A stretch of DNA of 7,060 bases from Candidatus Nanoarchaeia archaeon. GTDB lineage: Archaea; Nanoarchaeota; Nanoarchaeia; SCGC-AAA011-G17; JAFCDX01. Positions 1-6,085 of the stretch are shown here, piece after piece. Under the pieces are notes generated by a model. It ran no database searches and was not told where the DNA came from. It saw only the letters and a list, made by a program, of their open reading frames with translations. The position numbers and the translations under genes are program-made. The stretch's first letter is position 1. Each line of letters begins with the position of its first letter. Location: the NCBI GenBank assembly GCA_028717785.1, contig JAQUND010000081.1, positions 1 to 7,060 of the forward strand, in the 5' to 3' direction.

Positions 1-1
1 A

Positions 2-109
2 AATGGAGCTAAAATAATAGGTATAAATGAATCTATTAAAACTACAGGAAATTGCATTTATTGTAATAAAAAAGCTAAATATACTGTTTATATTTCAAAA
101 ACTTATTAA
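2..109 (+). CDS. proS: Prolyl-tRNA synthetase, C-terminal end (partial)
   Basis: Only the last 35 codons and the TAA stop are present; the gene enters from the left edge. The visible peptide ends in a CIYCNKKAKY motif followed by VYISKTY. This resembles the extreme C terminus of archaeal/eukaryotic-type prolyl-tRNA synthetases, where a zinc-binding extension is followed by a (K/R)(S/T)Y ending. The CxxC pair at visible residues 18 and 21 would be the second half of the zinc site; the first pair lies outside the window. By family knowledge the enzyme charges tRNA-Pro with proline in the cytoplasm. Its stop codon overlaps the stop of the convergent transglutaminase-like gene by 4 bases. The identification rests on a short but characteristic tail. 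Confidence 0.78.
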   Translation, partial: NGAKIIGINESIKTTGNCIYCNKKAKYTVYISKTY

Positions 110-2031
110 AATAAATTTTTAAACCATGAAAGAATTTTTGCGTAAAATGGAACACCCATTACATTTGTTAAAAAAGTTTTATCTGAAGAATATTTGTAAC
201 CATTTTCATCTTCATAAGATATTATTATACTTGATTTATCTTTTGAATAAAAATATTTTCCTGGTAAAGAAATTAACATGGATTCTTCTCCACTAAATGA
301 ATCTAATTTATAAAACTCATTTCCATTTAAAGAAAATACAATATGTTTAACTGGAGCATCTGAATTTAAATTAAATTTCAAATCTACAATTCCGTTATAA
401 ACAATTAAATCTGGATATTCTAAATTGGATATTCTTAAATTTGGATCTGTTAAAGATTTAACCGTAAAGAAATCTTGATAATTTATTTTATCATTATAAG
501 CTTTTATTTCTAATTGTTTATTCCCATCTAAATTTTCAAATTTAATATTTTTTGATTCTGAAATACTTAATGTAACCATTTGACAATTATTATCAATACA
601 AACACTTAACCCATTTAGTATACTATTACCTATATTTTTAACATTACAAATTAAAGAAACAGTTTCGTAATCATAATAACTAGCTTTTTCTGGTTTACAA
701 TTAATGTTTACATTATCCGAATAAGTTAATTGTTCTATTTGTTGATATTCCTTTATTTTTTTATTTGCTTCATCTAAATTAAAAATATCATAATCTTTAG
801 AGTATTCTATTTTAGCTGATTCTAAATTTCCAAATGAATCTATAACTTCAAATATAGTTGTGTATAAATAATTTTCATTAATATCTTCGGGTATTTTTAA
901 AATCCAAAATAAACTTTTTTCTTGATTTGATTTCAATAAAACGGTTTTAATATTATCCTCTGTTAATGCTGGTGCTTTTCTAACTTTTACTTGTAAAGGA
1001 ACATAATAAGGAGCAAGATTTTCTACTTTTACACGAATAGGAACATAACTTCCAGGACCAACTTTATTAGTTAAAACTTCTAAATCCATATTAACTAAAT
1101 CTGATCTTTGTTCTGATTTAGCAACTAAATTTGTATATATATTTAATTTAGTATCTCCAAATTGAGAATTATGCATAGACCCTGATAAAGTTAAAGAAGG
1201 AGTTACAGAATCAACACTATAATCTAAAATAATATGACTTGGATCTATCCATCCATATTGTTGATATGTAACATCAAAAGGAATCCATCCATAATTAGGG
1301 AAATAAACCTCTGCCCACCCATGATTTCCCCATTTATCATCAATATTTGAATAAACAACCCCAGAAACAAATCTTGCAGGAACTCCAACTGAACGACACA
1401 TAGAAATAAATAAATTAGTTATTTCATCGCAAACACCTCTTTTATTTACAAAAACCCAACTTGATTTTTGTACTGCTTCAGCTGTTAAAGTAGATAAATT
1501 ATATTGAACATTTTTTGCAGTCCAATCAGCCAATTTGTAAACTGCGCTGTATAAATCATCTTCCCCTGAAACTAATTCATTTGCTTGGTTTTTTATATCA
1601 TCATTAAGGTCTATATACTCAGCGGGTTGGGTATAAGGCAAAAAAGTATAATTTATATTCTGTATTGGAAAAGGAATTTTTTTATCTATTTTTGGAACTT
1701 CATTTTTTACATGAATATTAGCAGTTAAACCCATTTTAACTGAATTAGAAACTTCATTCCATTGGTATATTATTTTATCGGAAGTTAATTGAACTACTGC
1801 AGTGGGATCTGAAATATAAGTTAAATTAGAAACTCTTTGCATTTCTGTTTGTATTGGATAAATTGATAATTCAGCAATTAAAGAATTAGTAGTTGGATTT
1901 TCTCCATTTGAAACTAAATTAATATTTGAATTTATTGAAAAAGCCATATCAACCCAATTGTAAGAAATAAAATCTTCAGAAGCGCAAACTAAAGGAATTA
2001 ATAATAAGATAAATAATACTATTTTTTTAAT
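106..2031 (-). CDS. Secreted transglutaminase-like protein with Ig/CARDB-like repeats, proposed AUU start
   Basis: Third gene of the minus-strand operon; 641 residues if started at the ATT codon at 2029-2031. Residues 1-18 form a type I signal peptide (KKIVLFILLLIPLVCA, probable cleavage after VCA), so the product is probably exported. A beta-rich N-terminal region is followed by a transglutaminase/papain-like core at about 160-275. It carries the catalytic triad: Cys201 in RGVCDE, His237 in GNHGWAEVYF, Asp253 in FDVTY. Three beta-sandwich segments of Ig or CARDB type seem to follow (about 313-413, 435-525, 530-623). The second has four cysteines (445, 462, 478, 483) that could form disulfides. 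The tail (627-641) is short, hydrophobic and basic, not a full membrane helix. In archaea such proteins are inferred to be cell-surface proteases or cross-linkers; the substrate is unknown. The first ATG (1947) would delete the whole signal peptide, so I reject it. The start overlaps the radical SAM gene by 13 bases. Confidence 0.8.
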   Translation of the reverse strand: MKKIVLFILLLIPLVCASEDFISYNWVDMAFSINSNINLVSNGENPTTNSLIAELSIYPIQTEMQRVSNLTYISDPTAVVQLTSDKIIYQWNEVSNSVKMGLTANIHVKNEVPKIDKKIPFPIQNINYTFLPYTQPAEYIDLNDDIKNQANELVSGEDDLYSAVYKLADWTAKNVQYNLSTLTAEAVQKSSWVFVNKRGVCDEITNLFISMCRSVGVPARFVSGVVYSNIDDKWGNHGWAEVYFPNYGWIPFDVTYQQYGWIDPSHIILDYSVDSVTPSLTLSGSMHNSQFGDTKLNIYTNLVAKSEQRSDLVNMDLEVLTNKVGPGSYVPIRVKVENLAPYYVPLQVKVRKAPALTEDNIKTVLLKSNQEKSLFWILKIPEDINENYLYTTIFEVIDSFGNLESAKIEYSKDYDIFNLDEANKKIKEYQQIEQLTYSDNVNINCKPEKASYYDYETVSLICNVKNIGNSILNGLSVCIDNNCQMVTLSISESKNIKFENLDGNKQLEIKAYNDKINYQDFFTVKSLTDPNLRISNLEYPDLIVYNGIVDLKFNLNSDAPVKHIVFSLNGNEFYKLDSFSGEESMLISLPGKYFYSKDKSSIIISYEDENGYKYSSDKTFLTNVMGVPFYAKILSWFKNLF

Positions 2032-2981
2032 TTCTCCATCACCTCTAAATATTCCAGTAATTTTTCTTTTATATTGCTTTCTATTTCTATATTTTTAAGT
2101 TTTTGTAATTGATTAACATCTGTTAGTGTACTTATAAAAGTTCTACCTGATTTTTTAACTTCTTCTTCGAATATTCTTGCTTTTTTTGAATTAAATAATT
2201 TAGTTGCTGGAAATTTAGTTATTGCATTTGAACCTGCTTTTAGTAAAGATGAAATTTCATTTACTCTATTAGCAGTTGTTCCTGTAATTATTTCTAATTT
2301 AGGAAAATTAATTCTTGTATTTGCTATCCATTTAATATATTCTTCTGTACTTGGTCCTTTTGTGTATATTGTTCCTGTTACAGGTTTTAAAGCATAAAAA
2401 GTAATTCTATCTAATTTATGTTCTTTTATAAAATCAAATAATAAATCCATATCAGAATCTTTTTCTCCTAATCCTATAACAATAGTTGCACTTTTCTTTA
2501 ATCCTTTTGCTGATTTTAACATATCTTTGTATTTATCTAATGGTTTATTAGGACAAATTTTTTCATGTAATTCTGGATTAATAGTTTCTATAGAAGCTAC
2601 AATTCCTTCTGTATATGGTTTTAGTAATTCAAAATCTTCTTGTTTTAAAACTCCTAAATTTAACCACAATTTATCTTGATATATTTCAGAAACTTTCTTT
2701 GTTATTTCAACTAATTTTTCTATTGGATAAATATTATAACCGCCTGTTAAGAATTCAATTCTCCAATTCAAATGTTTAGCTAGTAATGCTTCAACATATA
2801 TTGATTTAGGTGTTCTTCTTGCATTTTCTATACTTTTAATATTATTTTTTATTGTAGATCTATAACAGAATTTACAAGTTCCTATATCACAATACCAACT
2901 AATAAAAATACACTTTCCAAACCAAGTTGTATTTGGAAAATTTTTGTTATAGACTTCGTTTGCTTGTTCTAAAATATTCAT
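2019..2981 (-). CDS. Radical SAM enzyme, biotin-synthase-like barrel with CX4CX2C cluster motif
   Basis: A 320-residue protein. C31, C36 and C39 (CDIGTCKFC) should bind the 4Fe-4S cluster that cleaves S-adenosylmethionine. The spacing is CX4CX2C, not the usual CX3CX2C, and the translation is unambiguous. FLTGGYN (about 77-83) corresponds to the SAM-binding GGE-type strand. NLGVLKQEDFELLK, the IET segment after it, VIGLGEKDSD (about 168-177) and ALKPVTGT (about 197-204) follow the order seen in BioB/HydE/HmdB-type barrels. A C-terminal region (about 230-285) may match the BATS-like end of that group. I infer an archaeal biotin-synthase-related radical SAM protein of unknown substrate. No biotin or hydrogenase maturation genes are in view, so biotin synthesis is not implied. 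It starts inside the stop of the DHH gene (ATGA overlap), which points to translational coupling, and its 3' end carries the ribosome-binding site for the next gene. Confidence 0.82.
   Translation of the reverse strand: MNILEQANEVYNKNFPNTTWFGKCIFISWYCDIGTCKFCYRSTIKNNIKSIENARRTPKSIYVEALLAKHLNWRIEFLTGGYNIYPIEKLVEITKKVSEIYQDKLWLNLGVLKQEDFELLKPYTEGIVASIETINPELHEKICPNKPLDKYKDMLKSAKGLKKSATIVIGLGEKDSDMDLLFDFIKEHKLDRITFYALKPVTGTIYTKGPSTEEYIKWIANTRINFPKLEIITGTTANRVNEISSLLKAGSNAITKFPATKLFNSKKARIFEEEVKKSGRTFISTLTDVNQLQKLKNIEIESNIKEKLLEYLEVMEKLKK
2038..2045 (-). promoter_or_regulatory. Strong Shine-Dalgarno site for the transglutaminase-like gene
   Basis: Read on the minus strand this is GAGGTGAT, an 8-base perfect complement to the usual archaeal 16S rRNA 3' end (AUCACCUC). 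Six bases separate it from the ATT codon at 2031. It is embedded in the last codons of the radical SAM gene (GAG GTG ATG GAG). Those two GAG codons are the only GAG among that gene's 29 glutamates, and the GTG is the only GTG among its 12 valines. The codon choice therefore suggests selection for the site itself. It abuts the out-of-frame ATG at 2039 and so cannot serve that one. Confidence 0.7.
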
Positions 2982-4009
2982 TCTATCTGGTTTTTTATAT
3001 TATCTATAAAAGTCTGAAAATCATCTTTTGAAACATTACCACCTGCAGCATGATCATGACCACCACCATAACCTTTTACATTAATTAAAGCTTTTTCTAT
3101 TATTGGAGGTAGTATTAATTTAGCAGACCTAAAACTTAATTTTACTTCATCTCCCTTTTCTCTACCAATAATAATTAATTTGTCTGGATTTTTATATAAT
3201 AATTCATTAGATAATTCTGCAGTAAAACTCATTTTAACACTTGGATATAAAAATAATAAAATCTTTTTACTTATTACTGCTTTTTGTGCTTGTTGTAATA
3301 ATTCATCATATTGTTTCTTAACTCTTAAATATCTATTATACAAGAATTTTCCTTTTGAAGTTGTTTGATCTAGTATTTCGTAGGGATCTTTTAATTTTAA
3401 AATCACAGCTATATTTTTTCTGATATCTAAAGATTTACCTTTTAATAAAAAGGCAAATACTCTAACTAACTCTCCAAATCTTGATTCAAATAAAATTTTA
3501 TCTGGAGTTTTTTGTTTATCTATTAAATTGGGATAATTTTTCTTAAATTCTTCTAAAAAGTCGGGAACATACCAATCAGCTACAGAACCAATTGCAGCTA
3601 ACCACATTAATTCTTTATTTTTGTAAATATTATAAACCCAGTATGAAGCAGGAGAATTATCTTTTTCATCTTCTTGTCTTGGATTGTAATAATGTACACC
3701 CTTACGTTCAACTAAAGGATGATGATCCAGCCATATAATTGGAACATGAATTTGATCTATAAAATCTTGACTTATTATTGGTTTATCAAAAACAAAGATC
3801 ATATCAGGACTAATTTCTTCTACTTTTTTTAAGTATAATTCATCTAAAACAGGAGAACTTTTAATGATAATTCCTTTAGCATGTTCCTTCATTTTTTTAA
3901 AGATTAAATAAGAACATAAACCATCTGGGTCATCATCATATAAAACTAGAGGATTTTCGGACTTTTCTATGTAATCTCTTATCTCTTTAAGCTTCTTCTC
4001 TGAAATCAT
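2978..4009 (-). CDS. DHH/DHHA1 family phosphoesterase (RecJ-like)
   Basis: First gene of the minus-strand operon; 343 residues. The DHH-superfamily motifs appear in order: YDDDPDG (24-30, motif I), Asp75 in FVFDKP (motif II), DHH at 95-97 in WLDHHP (motif III), and Asp145 in GSVADW (motif IV). These residues bind the two metal ions. The C-terminal DHHA1 substrate-binding domain ends in GYGGGHDHAAGG (about 313-324). Family members hydrolyse phosphodiester bonds in single-stranded nucleic acids, short oligonucleotides or cyclic dinucleotides. The sequence alone does not show which. It is shorter than bacterial RecJ and lacks an OB-fold region, closer to archaeal RecJ-like or nanoRNase-type proteins. 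The ATG at 4009 sits about 26 bp from the shared TATA box, which supports this start and a leaderless transcript. The gene ends in an ATGA overlap with the radical SAM gene. Confidence 0.88.
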   Translation of the reverse strand: MISEKKLKEIRDYIEKSENPLVLYDDDPDGLCSYLIFKKMKEHAKGIIIKSSPVLDELYLKKVEEISPDMIFVFDKPIISQDFIDQIHVPIIWLDHHPLVERKGVHYYNPRQEDEKDNSPASYWVYNIYKNKELMWLAAIGSVADWYVPDFLEEFKKNYPNLIDKQKTPDKILFESRFGELVRVFAFLLKGKSLDIRKNIAVILKLKDPYEILDQTTSKGKFLYNRYLRVKKQYDELLQQAQKAVISKKILLFLYPSVKMSFTAELSNELLYKNPDKLIIIGREKGDEVKLSFRSAKLILPPIIEKALINVKGYGGGHDHAAGGNVSKDDFQTFIDNIKNQIE

Positions 4010-4029
4010 ATATTCCAGTATATAAAAAG

Positions 4030-4039
4030 ATTTTTAAAC
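4030..4039. promoter_or_regulatory. Shared bidirectional TATA box
   Basis: The sequence ATTTTTAAAC contains the palindrome TTTAAA at 4033-4038. Its centre (about 4035.5) lies 25.5 bp from the ATG at 4061 (+) and 26.5 bp from the ATG at 4009 (-). Both flanks supply purine-rich BRE-like sequence reading into the box: AAAAAGA on the plus strand and TAAAAG on the minus strand. The geometry fits leaderless transcription in both directions from one TBP site. TATATAAAA at 4019-4027 is a weaker alternative for the plus strand only. Confidence 0.65.
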
Positions 4040-4060
4040 TTTTAGTACTAGGTATTAATA

Positions 4061-4660
4061 ATGAAAGTAATGAATGAAAAAGAGGCTGAAGATTTTCTAG
4101 AAAAAAAAGGGTTTAATATCAATAAACGTGGTTTTGCTAGTGATTTAAATAAAACTAAAGAAATAGCTAAAAAAATTGGTTATCCTGTTGTTCTTAAAAA
4201 CATCAAATTATTACATAAATCTGAAAAAGGTGGAGTAAAATTACAAGTTAATGAAAATAATATTGATAGTGCTTTTAAAGAATTAAAATCTAATGAAATT
4301 TTAATACATAAACAAATTGAAGGTAAAGAATTTTTACTGGGTATTAAAAAAGATCCTACTTTTGGTTATGTAATCGCTTTTGGTTTAGGTGGAATTTATA
4401 CTGAAATTTTAAAAGATGTTAGTTTTAGAATATTTCCAATTGAAAAAAAAGATGCAGAAAAAATGGTTGAAGAATTAAAATTTAAAAAATATTATGAAGC
4501 TAGAAATATTAAAGTTAATAAAAGTTTAATTATTAAAAATATTCTTAAATTAAATGATTTAATAAAAAATAATAAAAAAATTGTTGAATTAGATATAAAT
4601 CCATTAATTGTAAATGAAACTAGTGCTTTAGTTGCAGATGCTAGAATTGTTATGGAATAA
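4061..4660 (+). CDS. ADP-forming acyl/acetyl-CoA synthetase beta subunit (ATP-grasp), orphan
   Basis: A 199-residue protein of the ATP-grasp type. The family signature is clear: GYPVVLK (40-46), LLHKSEKGGVKL (50-61), LLGIKKDPTFGYVIAFGLGG (92-111), EILKDVSFR (115-123) and ELDINPLIVN (176-185). By family knowledge, the beta subunit of ADP-forming acetyl-CoA synthetase transfers phosphate between an acyl-phosphate/phospho-His intermediate and ADP, giving ATP from acyl-CoA. His52 in LLHKS probably matches the conserved phosphorylated histidine of that subunit. It is shorter than typical beta subunits of about 230 residues. The usual G-x-RG stretch near the C terminus reads ARNI here. The CoA-binding alpha subunit, needed for the full reaction, is not in this window. 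The ATG at 4061 fits the TATA spacing. A membrane-protein gene follows after one base. Confidence 0.85.
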   Translation: MKVMNEKEAEDFLEKKGFNINKRGFASDLNKTKEIAKKIGYPVVLKNIKLLHKSEKGGVKLQVNENNIDSAFKELKSNEILIHKQIEGKEFLLGIKKDPTFGYVIAFGLGGIYTEILKDVSFRIFPIEKKDAEKMVEELKFKKYYEARNIKVNKSLIIKNILKLNDLIKNNKKIVELDINPLIVNETSALVADARIVME

Positions 4661-4661
4661 A

Positions 4662-4943
4662 ATGGACTGGACAAAAATTATATTTTATATTTTTATATTG
4701 ATTGCACTATTTATTTATGTAAAACTTTCTCAATTGCAATTTAATGGAGTTAAAATTAAATTAGTTTATAGAATACTATTAGCATTATTCTTTCCTGTAA
4801 TTTTCTTATTATTTTTACTAATTGGTTCAATTTTAATAGGAATAATATTAACAATATTATTTATTATAGGATTATGGATTTTAATAATTAAATTAAAACA
4901 TAAGTCAAAAATACCTTCTTTTCTTAAAAAAAGGAAGATTTAA
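4662..4943 (+). CDS. Small membrane protein with three predicted helices, unknown function
   Basis: A 93-residue, very hydrophobic protein that I do not recognise. Helix 1 spans about residues 5-21. A short polar loop (QLQFNGVKIK) follows, then two nearly continuous helices at about 36-56 and 57-77, probably a hairpin. The C-terminal tail is strongly basic (KLKHKSKIPSFLKKRK), which by the positive-inside rule should be cytoplasmic. I chose the ATG at 4662, one base after the stop of the acyl-CoA synthetase gene. An in-frame ATG at 4632 would add ten residues but lies inside that gene. No promoter of its own is visible, so it is probably cotranscribed and coupled with the upstream gene. Such hydrophobic sequence makes homology claims unsafe. 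Confidence 0.65.
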   Translation: MDWTKIIFYIFILIALFIYVKLSQLQFNGVKIKLVYRILLALFFPVIFLLFLLIGSILIGIILTILFIIGLWILIIKLKHKSKIPSFLKKRKI

Positions 4944-4947
4944 ATAT
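4938..4947 (+). promoter_or_regulatory. TATA box of the histone gene
   Basis: ATTTAAATAT is preceded by the purine-rich AAGGAAG (BRE-like). The box is centred about 27 bp before the histone ATG at 4970, consistent with a leaderless transcript. It overlaps the stop codon of the preceding membrane-protein gene (4941-4943). The histone operon therefore has its own promoter although it follows the upstream genes closely. Confidence 0.65.
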
Positions 4948-4969
4948 TATTTAGCAATTAAAGGATAAT

Positions 4970-5173
4970 ATGAAAAGAATTTTATCTCTTGCAGCAATGG
5001 AAAAACTTCTTAAAAAAGCAGGAGCTCCAAGAGTAAGTGATGATGCAAAAAAAGCTTTAGCTGAAATTCTTGAAGATTATTCTGCAGAAATTTCTGAAAA
5101 AGCAATTAAAATAGCACATCATACAAAAAGAAAAACTATAAAAGCAGACGATATTAAATTAGCACAAAAATGA
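4970..5173 (+). CDS. Archaeal histone (HMfB-like)
   Basis: A 67-residue single histone-fold protein with no long tails. Landmarks of the HMf/HTk family are present: KLLKKAGAPRVSDDA (about 12-26, end of helix 1 and loop 1 with the DNA-contacting arginine), ALAEILEDYSAEISEKAIKIAHH (about 29-51, central helix), and KRKTIKADDIKLA (53-65, loop 2 and helix 3 with the conserved RKT). It should dimerise and wrap DNA. The C terminus stops at LAQK, a few residues before the RRFKK-type ending of HMfB. The ATG at 4970 fits both the family alignment and the TATA spacing; the internal Met10 would cut helix 1. AAGGAT lies three bases from the ATG, too close for a normal ribosome-binding site. The stop overlaps the next start (ATGA). 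Confidence 0.93.
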   Translation: MKRILSLAAMEKLLKKAGAPRVSDDAKKALAEILEDYSAEISEKAIKIAHHTKRKTIKADDIKLAQK

Positions 5174-5370
5174 TATCAAAAAGAGCATTGAGATTATTAC
5201 AAAGAGAACATGGTAAAAAAGATTATATTTCTTCTATAGTTTTATTATTAGTTGGAATTTATTTAGCTGGAACAGAATTTGGTTATATAGATTATAAAAT
5301 TACATTTTTTTCATTGATTGTATTAATTATGGGAGTATTATTGTTTATTAGAAATATTTCTAGTCATTAA
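5170..5370 (+). CDS. Two-helix small membrane protein, unknown function
   Basis: A 66-residue protein with a basic N terminus (SKRALRLLQREHGKK), which should remain cytoplasmic. Two predicted membrane helices follow, about 19-38 and 43-61, joined by a short YIDYK turn, with a short polar end. I do not recognise a family. Its start overlaps the histone stop as ATGA, and the next gene begins one base after its stop, so the three genes probably form one transcript with coupled translation. No ribosome-binding site is visible. The tight linkage to a histone gene makes a real coding role likely, but it gives no clue to function. Confidence 0.65.
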   Translation: MISKRALRLLQREHGKKDYISSIVLLLVGIYLAGTEFGYIDYKITFFSLIVLIMGVLLFIRNISSH

Positions 5371-5371
5371 A

Positions 5372-6085
5372 ATGAGTATTTTCGAAGGTATAAGGAATTG
5401 GTTTAGCACTAATAAATATGAAACCACTATAAATAATTTAGAAGCAATTGATACAGAAATAGAATTTTTATTAAATGGGATTAATGAAGATCAACAAAAT
5501 AAATATAAAATTATTAAAGAATTAGAAACTTCTGATGGATTGATTGGACAATTAATTACTAGATTTAATAAAATTAATGATATCGAATTAGAAAAATTAA
5601 AAAATAAAAATCCTGAATTAACCCAAAAAATAACAGCAGGTATTTCTAATTTAACTATTTTAAAAAAGAAGATATATAACACACTTAAAAAAGAAAAATT
5701 AACTGAACAAGATAAAAAATCAATTTTAATGTCTTTAGATTTTAGTAAAAATATTTTAATTCAACTAAAAGAAAATATAACTCAATTGTTTGCATTAAAA
5801 AGAAGGGAATTTGATTTTAGTAAGGCAATAATTTATCCAAAACCCGATTATCCTATGAAAACTGCAGACGGAATTCCAATAAGTAAAATTATAAAATTAG
5901 CGAATGGATTTGGATTTACAGTTAGAAAAGGAACTAATCATCTTTTTGAAATTGATTTTAAGGATAGAAAACAACCTTGTGCACTTGCAAAAAATACTGT
6001 TTTTGGTACAAATCCCATTAGAAGTTTTACACAAAATACATATAGATCAAAACTAGATATATATGAATTATTAAAAGCAATGTAA
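5372..6085 (+). CDS. Coiled-coil protein with a divergent HicA-like C-terminal domain
   Basis: A 237-residue protein. Residues 1-145 are highly charged and predicted helical or coiled coil. The C-terminal 70 residues (about 168-235) read GIPISKIIKLANGFGF, RKGTNHLFEI and GTNPIRSFTQNT. This order resembles HicA/YcfA: a leading helix that ends in a glycine turn, the GSHH-like motif with its catalytic-type His (His190 here), and the final helix after a G-x-x-x-RS motif. HicA proteins are small toxins with a double-stranded-RNA-binding fold that cleave mRNA. Here the domain is fused to a long helical region and no HicB-type antitoxin gene is adjacent. An RNA-binding or other non-toxin role is as likely. 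It is the last gene of the histone transcript, and its stop abuts the stop of a convergent gene. The domain call is by eye and tentative. Confidence 0.6.
   Translation: MSIFEGIRNWFSTNKYETTINNLEAIDTEIEFLLNGINEDQQNKYKIIKELETSDGLIGQLITRFNKINDIELEKLKNKNPELTQKITAGISNLTILKKKIYNTLKKEKLTEQDKKSILMSLDFSKNILIQLKENITQLFALKRREFDFSKAIIYPKPDYPMKTADGIPISKIIKLANGFGFTVRKGTNHLFEIDFKDRKQPCALAKNTVFGTNPIRSFTQNTYRSKLDIYELLKAM

Noticed and set aside
106..1947. ATG at 1947 as the start of the transglutaminase-like protein
   Set aside because: It leaves out an intact signal peptide and 28 residues of open frame, and no SD or TATA box is placed for it.
1978..1992. Lipoprotein signal (lipobox) at PLVCAS
   Set aside because: The residue before Cys is Val, not Gly/Ala/Ser, so ordinary cleavage after VCA fits better.
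2037..2039. ATG at 2039 as a start for the transglutaminase-like gene
   Set aside because: It is in the radical SAM frame and reaches TAG after six codons. It also has no space from the SD. It could only work with a frameshift on the A7 run.
3180..3368. Plus-strand open frame of 62 codons
   Set aside because: It lies antisense inside the well-supported DHH gene, has Cys-rich low-sense composition and no promoter.
4632..4661. Ten-residue upstream extension of the three-helix membrane protein
   Set aside because: It would lie wholly within the preceding gene; the ATG one base after that gene's stop matches the gap pattern seen again at 5370-5372.
4492..4674. Minus-strand open frame of 60 codons
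   Set aside because: It is antisense to the acyl-CoA synthetase gene, whose conserved motifs fix the coding strand.
5491..5682. Minus-strand open frame of 63 codons
   Set aside because: It is antisense within the coiled-coil/HicA-like gene; its hydrophobic character is a by-product of AT-rich Lys/Asn/Glu codons on the other strand.
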